From positions 1,426,001 to 1,490,000 of the forward strand of contig JARGSG010000001.1 of NCBI GenBank assembly GCA_030374805.1: DNA of 64,000 nt, given 5' to 3'. Source of the DNA: Gracilaria gracilis (lineage: Eukaryota > Rhodophyta > Florideophyceae > Gracilariales > Gracilariaceae). Positions 21,352 to 30,179 of the stretch are shown one piece after another (position 1 is the stretch's first letter; every line of letters begins with the position of its first letter). Below the pieces are notes generated by a model, which was not told where the DNA came from, made no database searches, and saw only the letters and a list, made by a program, of their open reading frames with translations. The position numbers were made by a program, and so were the translations under genes.

Positions 21352-22341
21352 CTAGTCTTTCTTTGTTCTCTTATTTTTTCTCGAATTAAAAGGTCCTCGT
21401 TGATGCGGTGGTCGCCTGTATTGACTTGGCCCACCATGGACAAACGCTTTGTGTCTCTTATAAACCTTGCTCCTTTTGTCTTTCATCTTATCGGCCTCTT
21501 CCATTCGAAGAACACGACCTCGTATCTTCAGTTCACCAACCTTGTTTAGGGAGGCTCGAATCCCTAAAACGTCATCGAAAGACACAAATCCAACTCCTCT
21601 ACATGCTCCCGTGTCAGAGTCCCGATTGCAACGTACGCCGACCAGTTCGATATTATTCTCTTCTGCAATAGGCAGAAATGCATTTATCAGTTCTTCCTCG
21701 GCACAATCAAAAGGAAGATTTCCGACAAAAAGACTCATCCGTTGCTTCCCTATTCTTTGCACTGCTGCAGGCATTACCCTTATGTGTTTGTCTTTGAAAA
21801 CCGACATATTCATTGCTTTACATGCATTATCCATAGTTTTCAGCAACTCCGGATGTGGCTTGAAGACGATATATGCTCGAAAAGAATCAATCTTTTCTGA
21901 CACGCGACCTGTTATGAAGGCTGCCCTTTTGGGTATCTTACGTCCCTCGGAAATGATACCACGGATCCTAACAGAATCAATTGGCCCGAAGCGCTTGAAC
22001 AGTTTCTTGATGTCCTTTCCAGTTGCACTCTTGTCAACATTTCCAACAAACAGGGTCCTGGTGTGTCTGCTCTGACCGTAGTCATTTTCCTTGGAGCGGT
22101 CAGCAGCAAATGTAAGATGTTGTACACCTGTGTCTTGATGATTGCTGTCTGAAGGCAAGGGGAGCTGTGCATGCTTCCCAGTTGCATTGGATTTTGCCAG
22201 CTGCTTCAGTTCGTCAGATATATCTATCTTCTGTCGCTTTGGAGTTTTGAAACGATCATAGGTATGTGCTCGCTTTCGTTTGTTCTGCAAATTGCTGTCC
22301 TTTCTCACCATTTGCGAAGAACCGTCCATTTCGGCGCTCAT
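21352..22341 (-). CDS. RBM34: nucleolar RNA-binding protein, RBM34/Nop12 family
   Basis: Two RRMs in the arrangement of RBM34/Nop12, which acts in pre-60S ribosome assembly. RRM1 (about residues 95-195) has RTLFVGNVDKSATGKDIKKL (RNP2), the family hallmark FGPIDSVRIRGI and a basic insertion KIPKRAAFITGRV, followed by AYIVF (RNP1). RRM2 (about 205-285) has MSLFVGNLPFDCAEEEL and CRGVGFVSF (RNP1). N- and C-termini are Lys/Arg-rich (KRKRAHTYDRFKTPKRQK; RKNKRTKKD) and would serve as nucleolar signals. The product is 329 residues from the ATG at 22341, one exon. It lies head-to-tail behind HAUS3 with an 865-bp gap, so independent transcription is expected. Confidence 0.88.
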   Translation of the reverse strand: MSAEMDGSSQMVRKDSNLQNKRKRAHTYDRFKTPKRQKIDISDELKQLAKSNATGKHAQLPLPSDSNHQDTGVQHLTFAADRSKENDYGQSRHTRTLFVGNVDKSATGKDIKKLFKRFGPIDSVRIRGIISEGRKIPKRAAFITGRVSEKIDSFRAYIVFKPHPELLKTMDNACKAMNMSVFKDKHIRVMPAAVQRIGKQRMSLFVGNLPFDCAEEELINAFLPIAEENNIELVGVRCNRDSDTGACRGVGFVSFDDVLGIRASLNKVGELKIRGRVLRMEEADKMKDKRSKVYKRHKAFVHGGPSQYRRPPHQRGPFNSRKNKRTKKD

Positions 22342-23047
22342 TTGCCTCTGGTCCAGGCCTTCGAAAACTTACGAACTTCCGATAGCGGCAGGACGGAGAT
22401 TGTGAGTTTACACTTGCACTTCCAAAATTCAAGTAAAGCGCCTCTTTACAAAACCGTTAAGCTGGCCGCGAGTTCCATCAAGGACGACGTCGGAGACGCT
22501 CAGGCCACTATCTACACGTTCAACGCTAAGAGTACGAAGGCAGATACATGATAAATGAAAGAAATTTACCGGGTCAGTAATATTATTACTGACCCAGTAA
22601 TATTATTACTGACCCGGTACGTTTTCTTTACTGACTCAGTATCCCTGTAGGAATCCCTGTCAACCCTCAAAATCGTCCAGTAGCCCTTTCTTACAAATGA
22701 TCATCATGATGATGATTTCAATCCTTCGGTTTGCCAAGCGTTCACGTATGTTTCGGTTAATCGAATAGGCCAGTAGATACTCCGTGATGTTTGTTACATG
22801 GCGTAATTCATCTGCAATCTCTCACGAATGGTGTACTCATCAAATGGAAGCCTAGCTAAAGCAGAGTTGTACCGAACTACATTGCCGTCATTCGGGGGGA
22901 TTAGGTTGCCTGTCTAAAGCCAGCTACCCGAAGAGGCCGATGCCATGCGAGTTTGCGATAGCTAACAATTCTACTTCAAAGTCCTCGTACCCTTCCTCAC
23001 CTTGTCGAGGTATGAGGTAGTCTTCTTATCAAACAAGCTTGTGTACA
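22342..23047. other. divergent intergenic region RBM34-GUCD1
   Basis: Shared 5' flank of RBM34 (-) and GUCD1 (+). The notable content is the AT-centred palindromic array at 22568-22617. Otherwise no gene seen. Confidence 0.45.
22568..22617. repeat. palindromic tandem array (AGTAATATTATTACT/GACCC)
   Basis: The 20-bp unit AGTAATATTATTACTGACCC occurs twice in tandem and is framed by ACCGGGTC on the left and GACCCGGT on the right. The sequence 22571-22595 is a perfect inverted repeat (12-bp arms around a single T). A partial echo, TTACTGACTCAGTA, follows at about 22629. It could form alternative stem-loops and lies in a divergent promoter region about 230 bp from the RBM34 start. Confidence 0.8.
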
Positions 23048-24089
23048 ATGGAAGCTGGTGTAGCAGGAGCTTCTCATGGTGGGACTCTCTATCGTTTTGT
23101 TCAATCTCAGAAGAATACGGTGCCTTATGTCCGTCAAATGCACAGTTGGGATTGTGGGCTGGCTTGTGTAGCAATGGCGCTCAAGGCAATAGGTTTTAAG
23201 CAGGTGAGGACGAGGATTTCTTTTTCTTTACCTTGTATCTTTTGTGCGTTTGGGTTCCTGACATTTTTATCAACCACTATGTGTTGCTCAGATGTCACTG
23301 GAAGATTTGATCAAGCGCTGCAGCCTTGAAGCGACATGGACAATAGATATTGCTTACCTTCTACATGAACATGGAGTTTATTGCTTATACTATACCGTAT
23401 CTAGAGGAGTGCGTCCTGAATACTTATCACAGGCGTTCTACAAAGAAATGCATGACTCTCATGATACAAATCGTGTATTAGAGAGATTCGACAATGCTGA
23501 AACCTTTGGGGTAACCGTCATCGAGGGGTCGGTAGACATTGTCGATATTCAGAGAGCAATAGTAGAGGAAAGTCAATTAGTCTTGGTTCTTGTCGACAAG
23601 CGTTTGTTGAGATGCACGTTTTGCAGCGGTAACCAGTCTACTCAGGCAAGCTTTCAGCCGAGACGAAGGAGCCCAGATAGTTTTCTGGGTCACTTTGTCT
23701 TGCTATACGCATATGATGAAGAGAGCCGCAATTTTTTGATGAAGGATCCAGCTGCCGGTCGGGAGCATTGCGTAGTTTCCGCATCGAATTTGGACATCTC
23801 TCGATTAGCATTTGGTACCGATGAGGACATCATCTTCATTGGAAAGCCAAAAGTTCCCCGACAAACCGATGCGTTGCCTTCCCTTTCGCAGTGTTCTCCC
23901 ACCAAGAATGCAGCCACGCGACAAACACTTCCTCCAAACGAAGCCGTAATTAGTTCTCAGGCATCCACTGCCGAAGACGAAGGACATTTCTTGACTTCGG
24001 GCTCTTCCCCTTCCAGCACTGTCGGAAGAGATATTTTTAACTTCATACTTCGCAAAGTCTTTGGCGTTTCCATCCCAAGGACAAAGTGA
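23048..24089 (+). CDS. GUCD1: GUCD1 / plant guanylyl cyclase 1 family protein, two exons
   Basis: Exons 23048-23203 and 23292-24089, joined across an 88-nt intron (CAG|GTGAGG ... GCTCAG|ATG). Without the junction the conserved N-terminus VPYVRQMHSWDCGLACVAMAL is cut off from SLEDLIKRC. Family hallmarks: HSWDCGLAC near residue 30, WTIDIAYLLHEHGV, YYTV, GVTVIEGSV and FLGHFVLLYAYDEESRNFLMKDP. The fold is C39-peptidase-like with Cys and His in the expected places. Plant and animal members are cytosolic; a reported guanylyl cyclase activity of plant members is weakly supported, so I would not assign a reaction. The C-terminal 70 residues are Ser/Pro-rich. The product is 317 residues. The 3' end overlaps a possible convergent gene by 133 bp. 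Confidence 0.88.
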
Positions 24090-24601
24090 CCGTGACCAGA
24101 CTTGGGCGGTATGTCCTCGTCGTCCGATTCTATTTCTGCTTCTGAGAATCCCATATCTTCACCCTCTATGTCCGGCGACCAAAAGTGGTTTTTGTTTGAG
24201 TTCCTCGTTCTGTTGTTGTTGTGACCTGGAATGCTGTCCAACTTGTTCATGCTTCTCACAGGAGATGTCGATCGACTTAACCATTGATTCTCGCGGTGAA
24301 TTGCGGCCTCTAGAGAGGCTACGCCATCTTTGTCAATTCCCAACATAAACTTTTGCACTTCGGAACTAAGATTCCTAGGAGGGCCGCGAACATTTGCAGA
24401 CACTGGGGTGGTTGGAAACATCTTCAAGCTGCTCGGAGAACCAGATTTAGATGTTGGTCCATTGTCTAGTTGATCCAAAATCTTCGCTCTTGACATTTTA
24501 GTCTTCTGTTTGACCAATTTCGCTTTGTTTCTAATTCTCCTACCGAGACTAGCTGTTTCAGAGATGCTGTTCTTGTCATTATCAAAGCTTTTTCGTCCCA
24601 T
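23957..24601 (-). CDS. hypothetical basic/acidic protein, overlaps GUCD1 3' end
   Basis: A 214-residue open frame from an ATG, with no domain I recognise. It has a Lys/Arg-rich N-terminal part (RRIRNKAKLVKQKTKMSRAK), Ser/Pro-rich phospho-site-like stretches (SRSTSPVRSMNK), an acidic patch (EIESDDEDIPP) and a C-terminus with TPKTLRSMKLKISLPTVL. Composition suggests a disordered nuclear protein; I considered a borealin-like chromosomal passenger protein but could not support it. The last 133 bp run antisense to the low-complexity GUCD1 C-terminus. Outside the overlap the frame is still open and coding-like in composition, which is why it is listed. Confidence 0.45.
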   Translation of the reverse strand: MGRKSFDNDKNSISETASLGRRIRNKAKLVKQKTKMSRAKILDQLDNGPTSKSGSPSSLKMFPTTPVSANVRGPPRNLSSEVQKFMLGIDKDGVASLEAAIHRENQWLSRSTSPVRSMNKLDSIPGHNNNRTRNSNKNHFWSPDIEGEDMGFSEAEIESDDEDIPPKSGHGHFVLGMETPKTLRSMKLKISLPTVLEGEEPEVKKCPSSSAVDA

Positions 24602-25878
24602 ATCGCTCTGTGAAGACTGATGCGGTGCAGATAAAGTTCGGAAAGATCCAACTTTCTCAGATGCCAGCCGTGTGGTATCTGATGAGAATGTGATTCAAGG
24701 ATGACGAGTTGAAGAGAGTGTTCTCGAAAGTTTAGAGCTGCCGGGCTTGTATCGCTGTGTGGACAAGCAGGAGATGTGAAGGACGTGCAGTGCTTAGGTA
24801 GATCAAGGGCAAATGCGATATGTGCCCTCATCGAATAATATCTGGATTCTATCACTTTTGTTAAGGTGACCGCAGCAATTCCACATCTGAGTGGCAATCT
24901 TCACGGTGAGCTTGAGTTCCCAAAAAGGTACGGGATAAACACGACAGCAAGGTCAACCGTGATTCATCGCTGGGATGCCACATGGTTCAATGGACACAAT
25001 ATGCTCTGCGCATACCAAGGGACCGCTAGACCTCTTAACCAGGATGATAGTCATTGAACGTTAACGGTGCATGGCCTCTTCTCTTGAATTTCGATGAAGT
25101 TCGTCTGATGAACACAGCACCATCGAGAGGTGGAATTAGTCCCACGTTGGAAGAATCTGTTCGTGTGGGAAAGGACTCTTGTGCATGAACCACCAATCGA
25201 TTTTCTCGATAACTTGGTAGATACAGTACGAACTTATTGGGTTTGGGTTAACGCTGTATCGACATGGACGGCGAAAGTAGTGTGCTTTCTTTGACTTCAT
25301 AATGTGACGCTCATGGGTCAACGCACGAAAGCAAGACTCGCTGGGAATTCGTTTGTGATGCATCGTCTGAAGGAAGAAATTCAAACCCCCCCAGCCCCCA
25401 CCCACAGATTCATATGTACTTGATTTGTTGCGGCCAAGATCTCCTTTACATCTGCAGCTGATGCTCCGGGTACGTACTCGAGAGTTTCACTTTCGGGGTG
25501 AAACTCTCGAGTTCTTACCGTTATGAGCAGCCTCTTGGCATCCTTTATCCTAAAGGCTACGCCACCTTCTTGAGCTTAGAGGTGGCGTTAATGTCCTTTG
25601 GGCTACCAGAACAGTGGGAAACGTGGACAGCATGGTCCAATAGCTTAGCGCTTTTCGCGGAGCTAGTGTTCGTGAAGATGCTGCCAACTGCGCCAGCTTT
25701 CCACCCCAAAAGCACACCCACACACAATTAAACGCAGCGTTCCCCCAGCCACGTACCGCTGGTACCACCCGGAATTTGTTGTACGCTCCTCCCCGCGGTT
25801 GCACCTTCCAGTATATACTCGACTTCTTGGTGCACCTCTGCTCGTCTTTGGACCTCTTTCTCGACGCACCATTTCACA
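24602..25878. other. intergenic stretch with strong hairpin
   Basis: No gene supported. Contains the perfect stem-loop at 25476-25512 and another inverted repeat (ACGCCACCT ... AGGTGGCGT) at about 25558-25588. The last 150 bp are the likely leader of the downstream gene. Confidence 0.4.
25476..25512. repeat. perfect stem-loop, 15-bp arms, 7-nt loop
   Basis: ACTCGAGAGTTTCAC, loop TTTCGGG, then GTGAAACTCTCGAGT. Every base of the arms pairs. It is intergenic, about 370 bp upstream of the next start codon. It could be an RNA hairpin, a small-RNA precursor or the fossil end of a small element. Confidence 0.75.
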
Positions 25879-27450
25879 ATGAACTCGGAAGACGAAATGG
25901 AAGAAGCAGACATGGACAAGGATAACATAGAGTCTTCGTTTCACTGCATTGCTCCCGTTCCCACCACCGCCAACGAATCAACAGTCGACCACCATACTCC
26001 TCGAAAAACACGCTTCCAAACATTGCGTTTGACGTCGCTGCAAGAAGAATTAAACTTCGTCTGGGACTTTTTGTCCAACCGAAGTGGAAAGGACCTCCAT
26101 GCCTTGCTCAAAAAAATGCGACGCCAAACAACGGGGTCAAAAGACGTGCTTCGCTCACGAGCGATGCTACACGTACAATGTGAGCTTGTTCGCAGCATTC
26201 TTCCGTTTTCCCTCATGTCCAGTTTGGACCACGATGGTGTAATGGCACACTTAAAAATGAAGCAAGGGCTGCACATGATTGCAGCTCCAAAATCTTGCGC
26301 CTTGCTTTCATCGTTGACAAGCGAAGCCGAACGTAAAAGCCTTCGAAAGGAGCTCGAGCTTGAGCGAAACGAAGACTCTGATGACCGTACGACGGAGAAG
26401 GCTCCGATGCCGAAATCGAAAGTTGTGGTGGAAAAGAAGAAACCACAAGCCGTGGATTTTACGGAGAACGAGTTTGCTCGTCTTCTCATTTTGGTACGGG
26501 ATGACGAGGAAACGAAACGAAGCATTTACGTGTTGGCAACTACAATATCTAGAGCGCAGCAAGACGCCGGTATTCGTCAAGAAGATTTGTGGGAGAGGAT
26601 AGCTGTTCGATTCAATGATGGTTCGTTTTGTCCAATTGAGGATTTTCCTGAACCAGTAGCCAATGTTTTGCCTAGCTTGCCGCCTCTGGTGTGGCGAAGT
26701 GGAGAAAAGCTGGCTTCTGTATGGCGGGAGAACAAGGGTTGCTGGACAAAAACTCTCGCCAACTATGACGTATCTGGGAACAATGGAGAACTCCCGTTCA
26801 TTGACTTTTGTCATAAGAACGCAAGAACCAAATCTCTTTCTGCGGTTGGGAGGAGAGTCTTCCTTACGCACTGCGTGTTCGGAATTAACTACGAAGACGT
26901 AGACCGAATTGTTGGGCAATTTGTTTCTCGGTGTTTGCCTGGCAACGCTGGAGGTAGTCTCGGTGTGAACCGGAACTTAAACTTCTTGAAGGGAAAACGA
27001 CGTAGAACTTCAAGTGGTGGGGAGGTGTCAATGGGTTCGAAGCGTACGAAGTCGGCGCGCAGCAGCAGTGATGAAGTATTCCAAGAGGCCATCACTGGCT
27101 TGAATTCATCAATGAGTAGACTGGCAGGGAGCTATCAGGATAAGGTTGAGTTACAGAAGCAACTATTTGAAGAGAGGCACCACCGTTCGGATGAAATTCA
27201 ATCTTCTCTTCAAGGTTCGAGTGCAATTGAACCTTTGAAAGCTACCGTCCAACGCACTACCTCCTTAATGGAGGTTCTTGGTAACGTTGATGCAGCGTAT
27301 GCCAAGTATCAGGATGCCGTGAAGATGTCGGCAGACCCTGCCCACATAGCGTGTTTGAAAGACGCCTATGAGAGCATGAGGGCGTTCTTGCATACGATGC
27401 AGACAGATCTGAGGAAGGCTGCAGGAGCCCCAAGTGGAGGAGGGTCGTAG
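25879..27450 (+). CDS. unknown 523-residue protein, nuclear-looking
   Basis: Long single-exon frame from ATG 25879 to TAG. I do not recognise the family. Visible parts: an acidic N-terminus; a helical block (about 45-140) with TLRLTSLQEELNFVWDFL; a charged linker (150-190); a compact segment about 195-380 with FTENEFARLLILVRDDEETK, WERIAVRFNDGSFCPIEDF and VFGINYEDVDRIVGQFVSR, whose helix pattern recalls SANT/Myb-like domains of transposon-derived regulators; a basic stretch LKGKRRRTSSGG then KRTKSARSSSDE that looks like a nuclear localisation signal; and a C-terminal coiled coil. It lies just upstream of the pseudogene cluster, but its own frame is intact, so it is probably expressed. Confidence 0.7.
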   Translation: MNSEDEMEEADMDKDNIESSFHCIAPVPTTANESTVDHHTPRKTRFQTLRLTSLQEELNFVWDFLSNRSGKDLHALLKKMRRQTTGSKDVLRSRAMLHVQCELVRSILPFSLMSSLDHDGVMAHLKMKQGLHMIAAPKSCALLSSLTSEAERKSLRKELELERNEDSDDRTTEKAPMPKSKVVVEKKKPQAVDFTENEFARLLILVRDDEETKRSIYVLATTISRAQQDAGIRQEDLWERIAVRFNDGSFCPIEDFPEPVANVLPSLPPLVWRSGEKLASVWRENKGCWTKTLANYDVSGNNGELPFIDFCHKNARTKSLSAVGRRVFLTHCVFGINYEDVDRIVGQFVSRCLPGNAGGSLGVNRNLNFLKGKRRRTSSGGEVSMGSKRTKSARSSSDEVFQEAITGLNSSMSRLAGSYQDKVELQKQLFEERHHRSDEIQSSLQGSSAIEPLKATVQRTTSLMEVLGNVDAAYAKYQDAVKMSADPAHIACLKDAYESMRAFLHTMQTDLRKAAGAPSGGGS

Positions 27451-27599
27451 CTCGTAGTGTAACCGTGTTTTGAATCTTTCCGTTCTCTCTTTCTCTTTAT
27501 GGAGACAATGCCTCTAGTGTAAACTTCTTGTGATTCTTTGCTATGAACAATCTCACGATACTAAAAAACTTCAGACATCCAATCCAGCACATTGCCATA
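27451..27599. other. short gap between the unknown gene and the kinase remnant
   Basis: Probable 3' flank of the upstream gene; nothing else visible. Confidence 0.3.
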
Positions 27600-28564
27600 C
27601 GCCTTCCTCGACAGCTCTTTCGTTACCACCCCCCTTGAACCTACGAGTTGGAGACTTCAATGAATTATACACCTCCTTCCATGCCTCTTTAGTCTCCGAC
27701 TCCTCCAACGAATGCGCTTCTTCTAACCTCTGCATCAGCACGGCCCCTTGTAAATGTTGGTAAACAACAAGTCATTGTGTGTCACTTGTTGACGGCAGGT
27801 TCGATTCCATTAGTGACTGTACTTTTCTCTTGATACTATCCGCATGGCTTCAAAAAAGTCCAACTGTTTCATTAAGATCCTCGCCAACGTCAACACCGCT
27901 TACTAGACGAATCACCCCTGGATTGCCACATACGCGATCAATGTGTTCTACTAGACGTTCTGGACGCAGATCCGGAAATCCAGCTTTGACAAGTGCATCG
28001 CTCTTGTCAATCGTGCTTTGCTGAAGCACAGCATAGTCTGCGCACATTTTCGTTCTTTCTGACGTGGAAAGCCACCCAGTTTCTAGCACTTCTCCGTAGT
28101 CCTTCGTGATCATCATTTGACGTTCCAAATCCACTACAATAGGCTTCGAAACGAAAGCAGGCGCAATTTCAGAGTGTCTTGGTATATGAAGCATCATTGG
28201 CGTAGCGTGGTGTACACTTCAAAAAGAAACGCCCTTTCGTGGTGTTAGCTTGATATATAGTACCAAACACTGATGATCGTAGTTGACAAATGGGGTCAGT
28301 GAGTTTAACTTCACATATCTTGTGAAGAATGACTTGCATCCATGTCGTTGTCTCAACAAACCATCCACGCTTTTGCCGGGCCACTCGTTTTGGCAGCTCA
28401 TATTGATCTCGTACAAACTGCAAGTCTCTCTGGATTGCGCTCACGGCCTCCTTGAATGGATGGAACACTTCGACAACGGGTAAAGGTACCCAATTGTATT
28501 GACCATTAGTTTCCCCATTGTAAGACACTCCCTTCATTAAGATCACTGATTTCTCAACGAACAT
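27600..28564 (-). pseudogene. aminoglycoside-phosphotransferase-like kinase, broken
   Basis: Pieces of one APH/choline-kinase-fold protein lie in order on the minus strand in different frames. The first piece (28169-28564) has YNWVPLPVVEVFHPFKEA, RGWFVETTTWMQVILHKI and SSVFGTIYQANTTKGRFFLKC, the N-lobe. The next (27850-28190) continues with EIAPAFVSKPIVVDLERQMM and ITKDYGEVL. The join needs about two extra bases at a CT repeat near 28175. The catalytic loop VTHNDLLFTNIYKG (HxDxxxxN) appears in a third frame at about 27744-27785. A further open piece downstream contains MQRLEEAHSLEESETKEAW. The following acidic metal-binding motif is not seen. Substrate is unknown; such kinases are diverse. 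Loss of frame in at least two places makes a pseudogene the simplest reading. Confidence 0.6.
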
Positions 28565-29172
28565 GATATCGTTGATCTGAACCTCAGACGGTTTCCGTCC
28601 GCAGCAAGATGCAACCCATCCGACAGAAACACGTCCACGCCATCATCATCGCAAGCTCGCCCAACCATGGCCACGTGCAAATCCACCACAGGACCGCCAA
28701 GCCATCGCCCCGTCTCCACGCACGCCTCCGCATATTCGGCGGTCAGCTGCACGCGCCACGCGTCATCCACGGCAAGTCGCAAATTGCCGAGCGCGGTCGG
28801 CGTGACCAGCACCGGCAGCGGCTTGCTTGGCGGCGCCCTCACGGCGTGAACCAGCGTGGCCAGGTTGTGCGCGAACGAGTCCGGCGGCACATGCTGCGGC
28901 GATGTGGGCGTGGTGGCGTCGTCGGCGCCGAAGAAGATGAAGACGGCGTGCAACACCAGAGATTCGCAGCTCCGAAAAGGTTCGATGACGCGCGGGAACA
29001 CGTGCGGTACCCAGCTTGTGTTGTAGCCTGAAAAGCCCCTCGAAAACACCTTCGCTCTCGCGCAGTAAGCCTCGCGCAGTACGTCTGGCGCAGCAGCGTG
29101 GACCAGCTTGACGCGTTGTAGTCCGAACTGACGACGGACTGCTCCGCAATGCTCTCACCGAAAAGTAGCATG
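28543..29172 (-). pseudogene. isoamyl-acetate-hydrolysing esterase-like (SGNH/GDSL), frameshifted
   Basis: Two frames together make one SGNH hydrolase of the IAH1 family. The first (from ATG at 29172) carries block I, MLLFGESIAEQS, and WSTLLRQTYCAR. The second carries SRGFSGYNTSWV (block II Gly), FIFFGADDAT (block III G-x-N/D-D), HVPPDSFAHNLATLV, and FLSDGLHLAADGNRL (block V DGxH). The frame switch falls exactly at a 14-bp-period tandem duplication at 29057-29081. Counting one unit instead of two would put both halves in one frame. Block I reads GES rather than the usual GDS; whether the Ser is still nucleophilic cannot be judged. The C-terminal end overlaps the kinase remnant by 22 bp. An upstream in-frame Pro/Ala-rich extension is not counted. 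Confidence 0.75.
29057..29081. repeat. 11-bp direct repeat, 14-bp period, inside esterase
   Basis: CTCGCGCAGTA occurs at 29057-29067 and again at 29071-29081, separated by AGC. The duplication of 14 bp explains the frameshift in the esterase gene. Confidence 0.85.
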
Positions 29173-30179
29173 GAGGGCAGCTGCGACAAGCTGTGGTGCG
29201 ACTTGTCCTTGAAGCAGGCGGCTGACGTGGGCTTGGTGAGGCGCACGGCGCGCGACACGCGCGCGGTCAGCGTGGAGGACGCGTCGACCATGGAGTCGTG
29301 CAACAGCGAGAATTGCGAATTCTGCGTCGAGTCGTCGGCAGGATCGATGCCATGCACTATCTGCGGCAACGGCGGCGTGGCCGGCGGCGGTTGGAACGGC
29401 AGTTCGGACAGCGAGAGCGGCGGCTGCGGTGGATGCGGCGGCTGCGACACCGCCTGGCGCTCGGGTATGGTCCACATCATCGTGCGCTGCGGCGGCGGTG
29501 GCGCTCGCGCGGGGACGGCGGCGCGGGACGGCGTTGCGCGCGCGGCGGCGCTTGCGGGCGGCGCGGTGACCCGACCTCGACATGGCGGAGCGTGTCGTGC
29601 ATCGGTGCGTGGTGCTGCACGTGCAGCAACCAGCTCCAGCTGGGCTGCGCTTGGGCTGCCCTTGCACAATCACCCGTTGCTGTCGCCGGCCGGCGTGCGC
29701 CGCTACCGCGTGTGCGCATGTGTAAAATGTGTGCATGTGAGCCACGTGTACTCGTGTACTGGCCTGCATAGTTCCCGATCAAGCTCTACCGTGTAGTGCA
29801 CCGCCACGCGCTCGCTGCTCTTCTCTTGTCGCGCTCGCTGCTCTCCTTTTGTCGCGCTCGCTGCCCTCTGCTTGTCTCGCTCGCTGCTCTCTGCGACGTC
29901 CAGCCGGCCATCGACGCGACCTGCGGTAGATACCCTGGCTCGCACTCGCCCCCTGCGATGCATTCGATGCAGCAGCCGCAGCCGTCGCAGCTGCCGGGCC
30001 GCGATCCGCCGTGCCGCGAGGGCCGCTTCGTTGGCACCGACCTTCGGATCGGCCCCAAGCCGAGCGAAGCGACTTCGCGCGCGCCGCGCACAACCGCCAC
30101 CGTTGCCGCCACCGCCACCGACGCCACGGCCGCCACCACGCTAACGGGCGCGCCCCCACAACGCGCGCGTGCGAGGTTC
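29173..30179. other. very GC-rich stretch with overlapping spurious frames
   Basis: Open frames exist on all sides (for example 29149-29796 and 29155-29769), a consequence of GC-rich codon-like composition. None has a domain. The repeated TTGTCGCGCTCGCTGC at about 29824-29885 is a short degenerate tandem repeat. The frame that becomes DPH1 is already open from 29796, but upstream of about 30180 it is low-complexity. Confidence 0.4.

Noticed and set aside
22568-22617. Possible rolling-circle replication origin (TAATATTAC-like loop)
   Set aside because: The loop reads TAATATTATTAC, which lacks the exact nonanucleotide TAATATTAC, and no Rep-type gene is near.
27790-27810. GGTTCGATTCC resembling a tRNA B-box
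   Set aside because: The flanking bases do not form a T stem, and no acceptor or anticodon arms are found. It lies within the kinase remnant.
29149-29796. Gly/Arg-rich frame of 215 residues
   Set aside because: Antisense to the esterase N-terminus and without a recognisable fold; overlapping frames are equally long.
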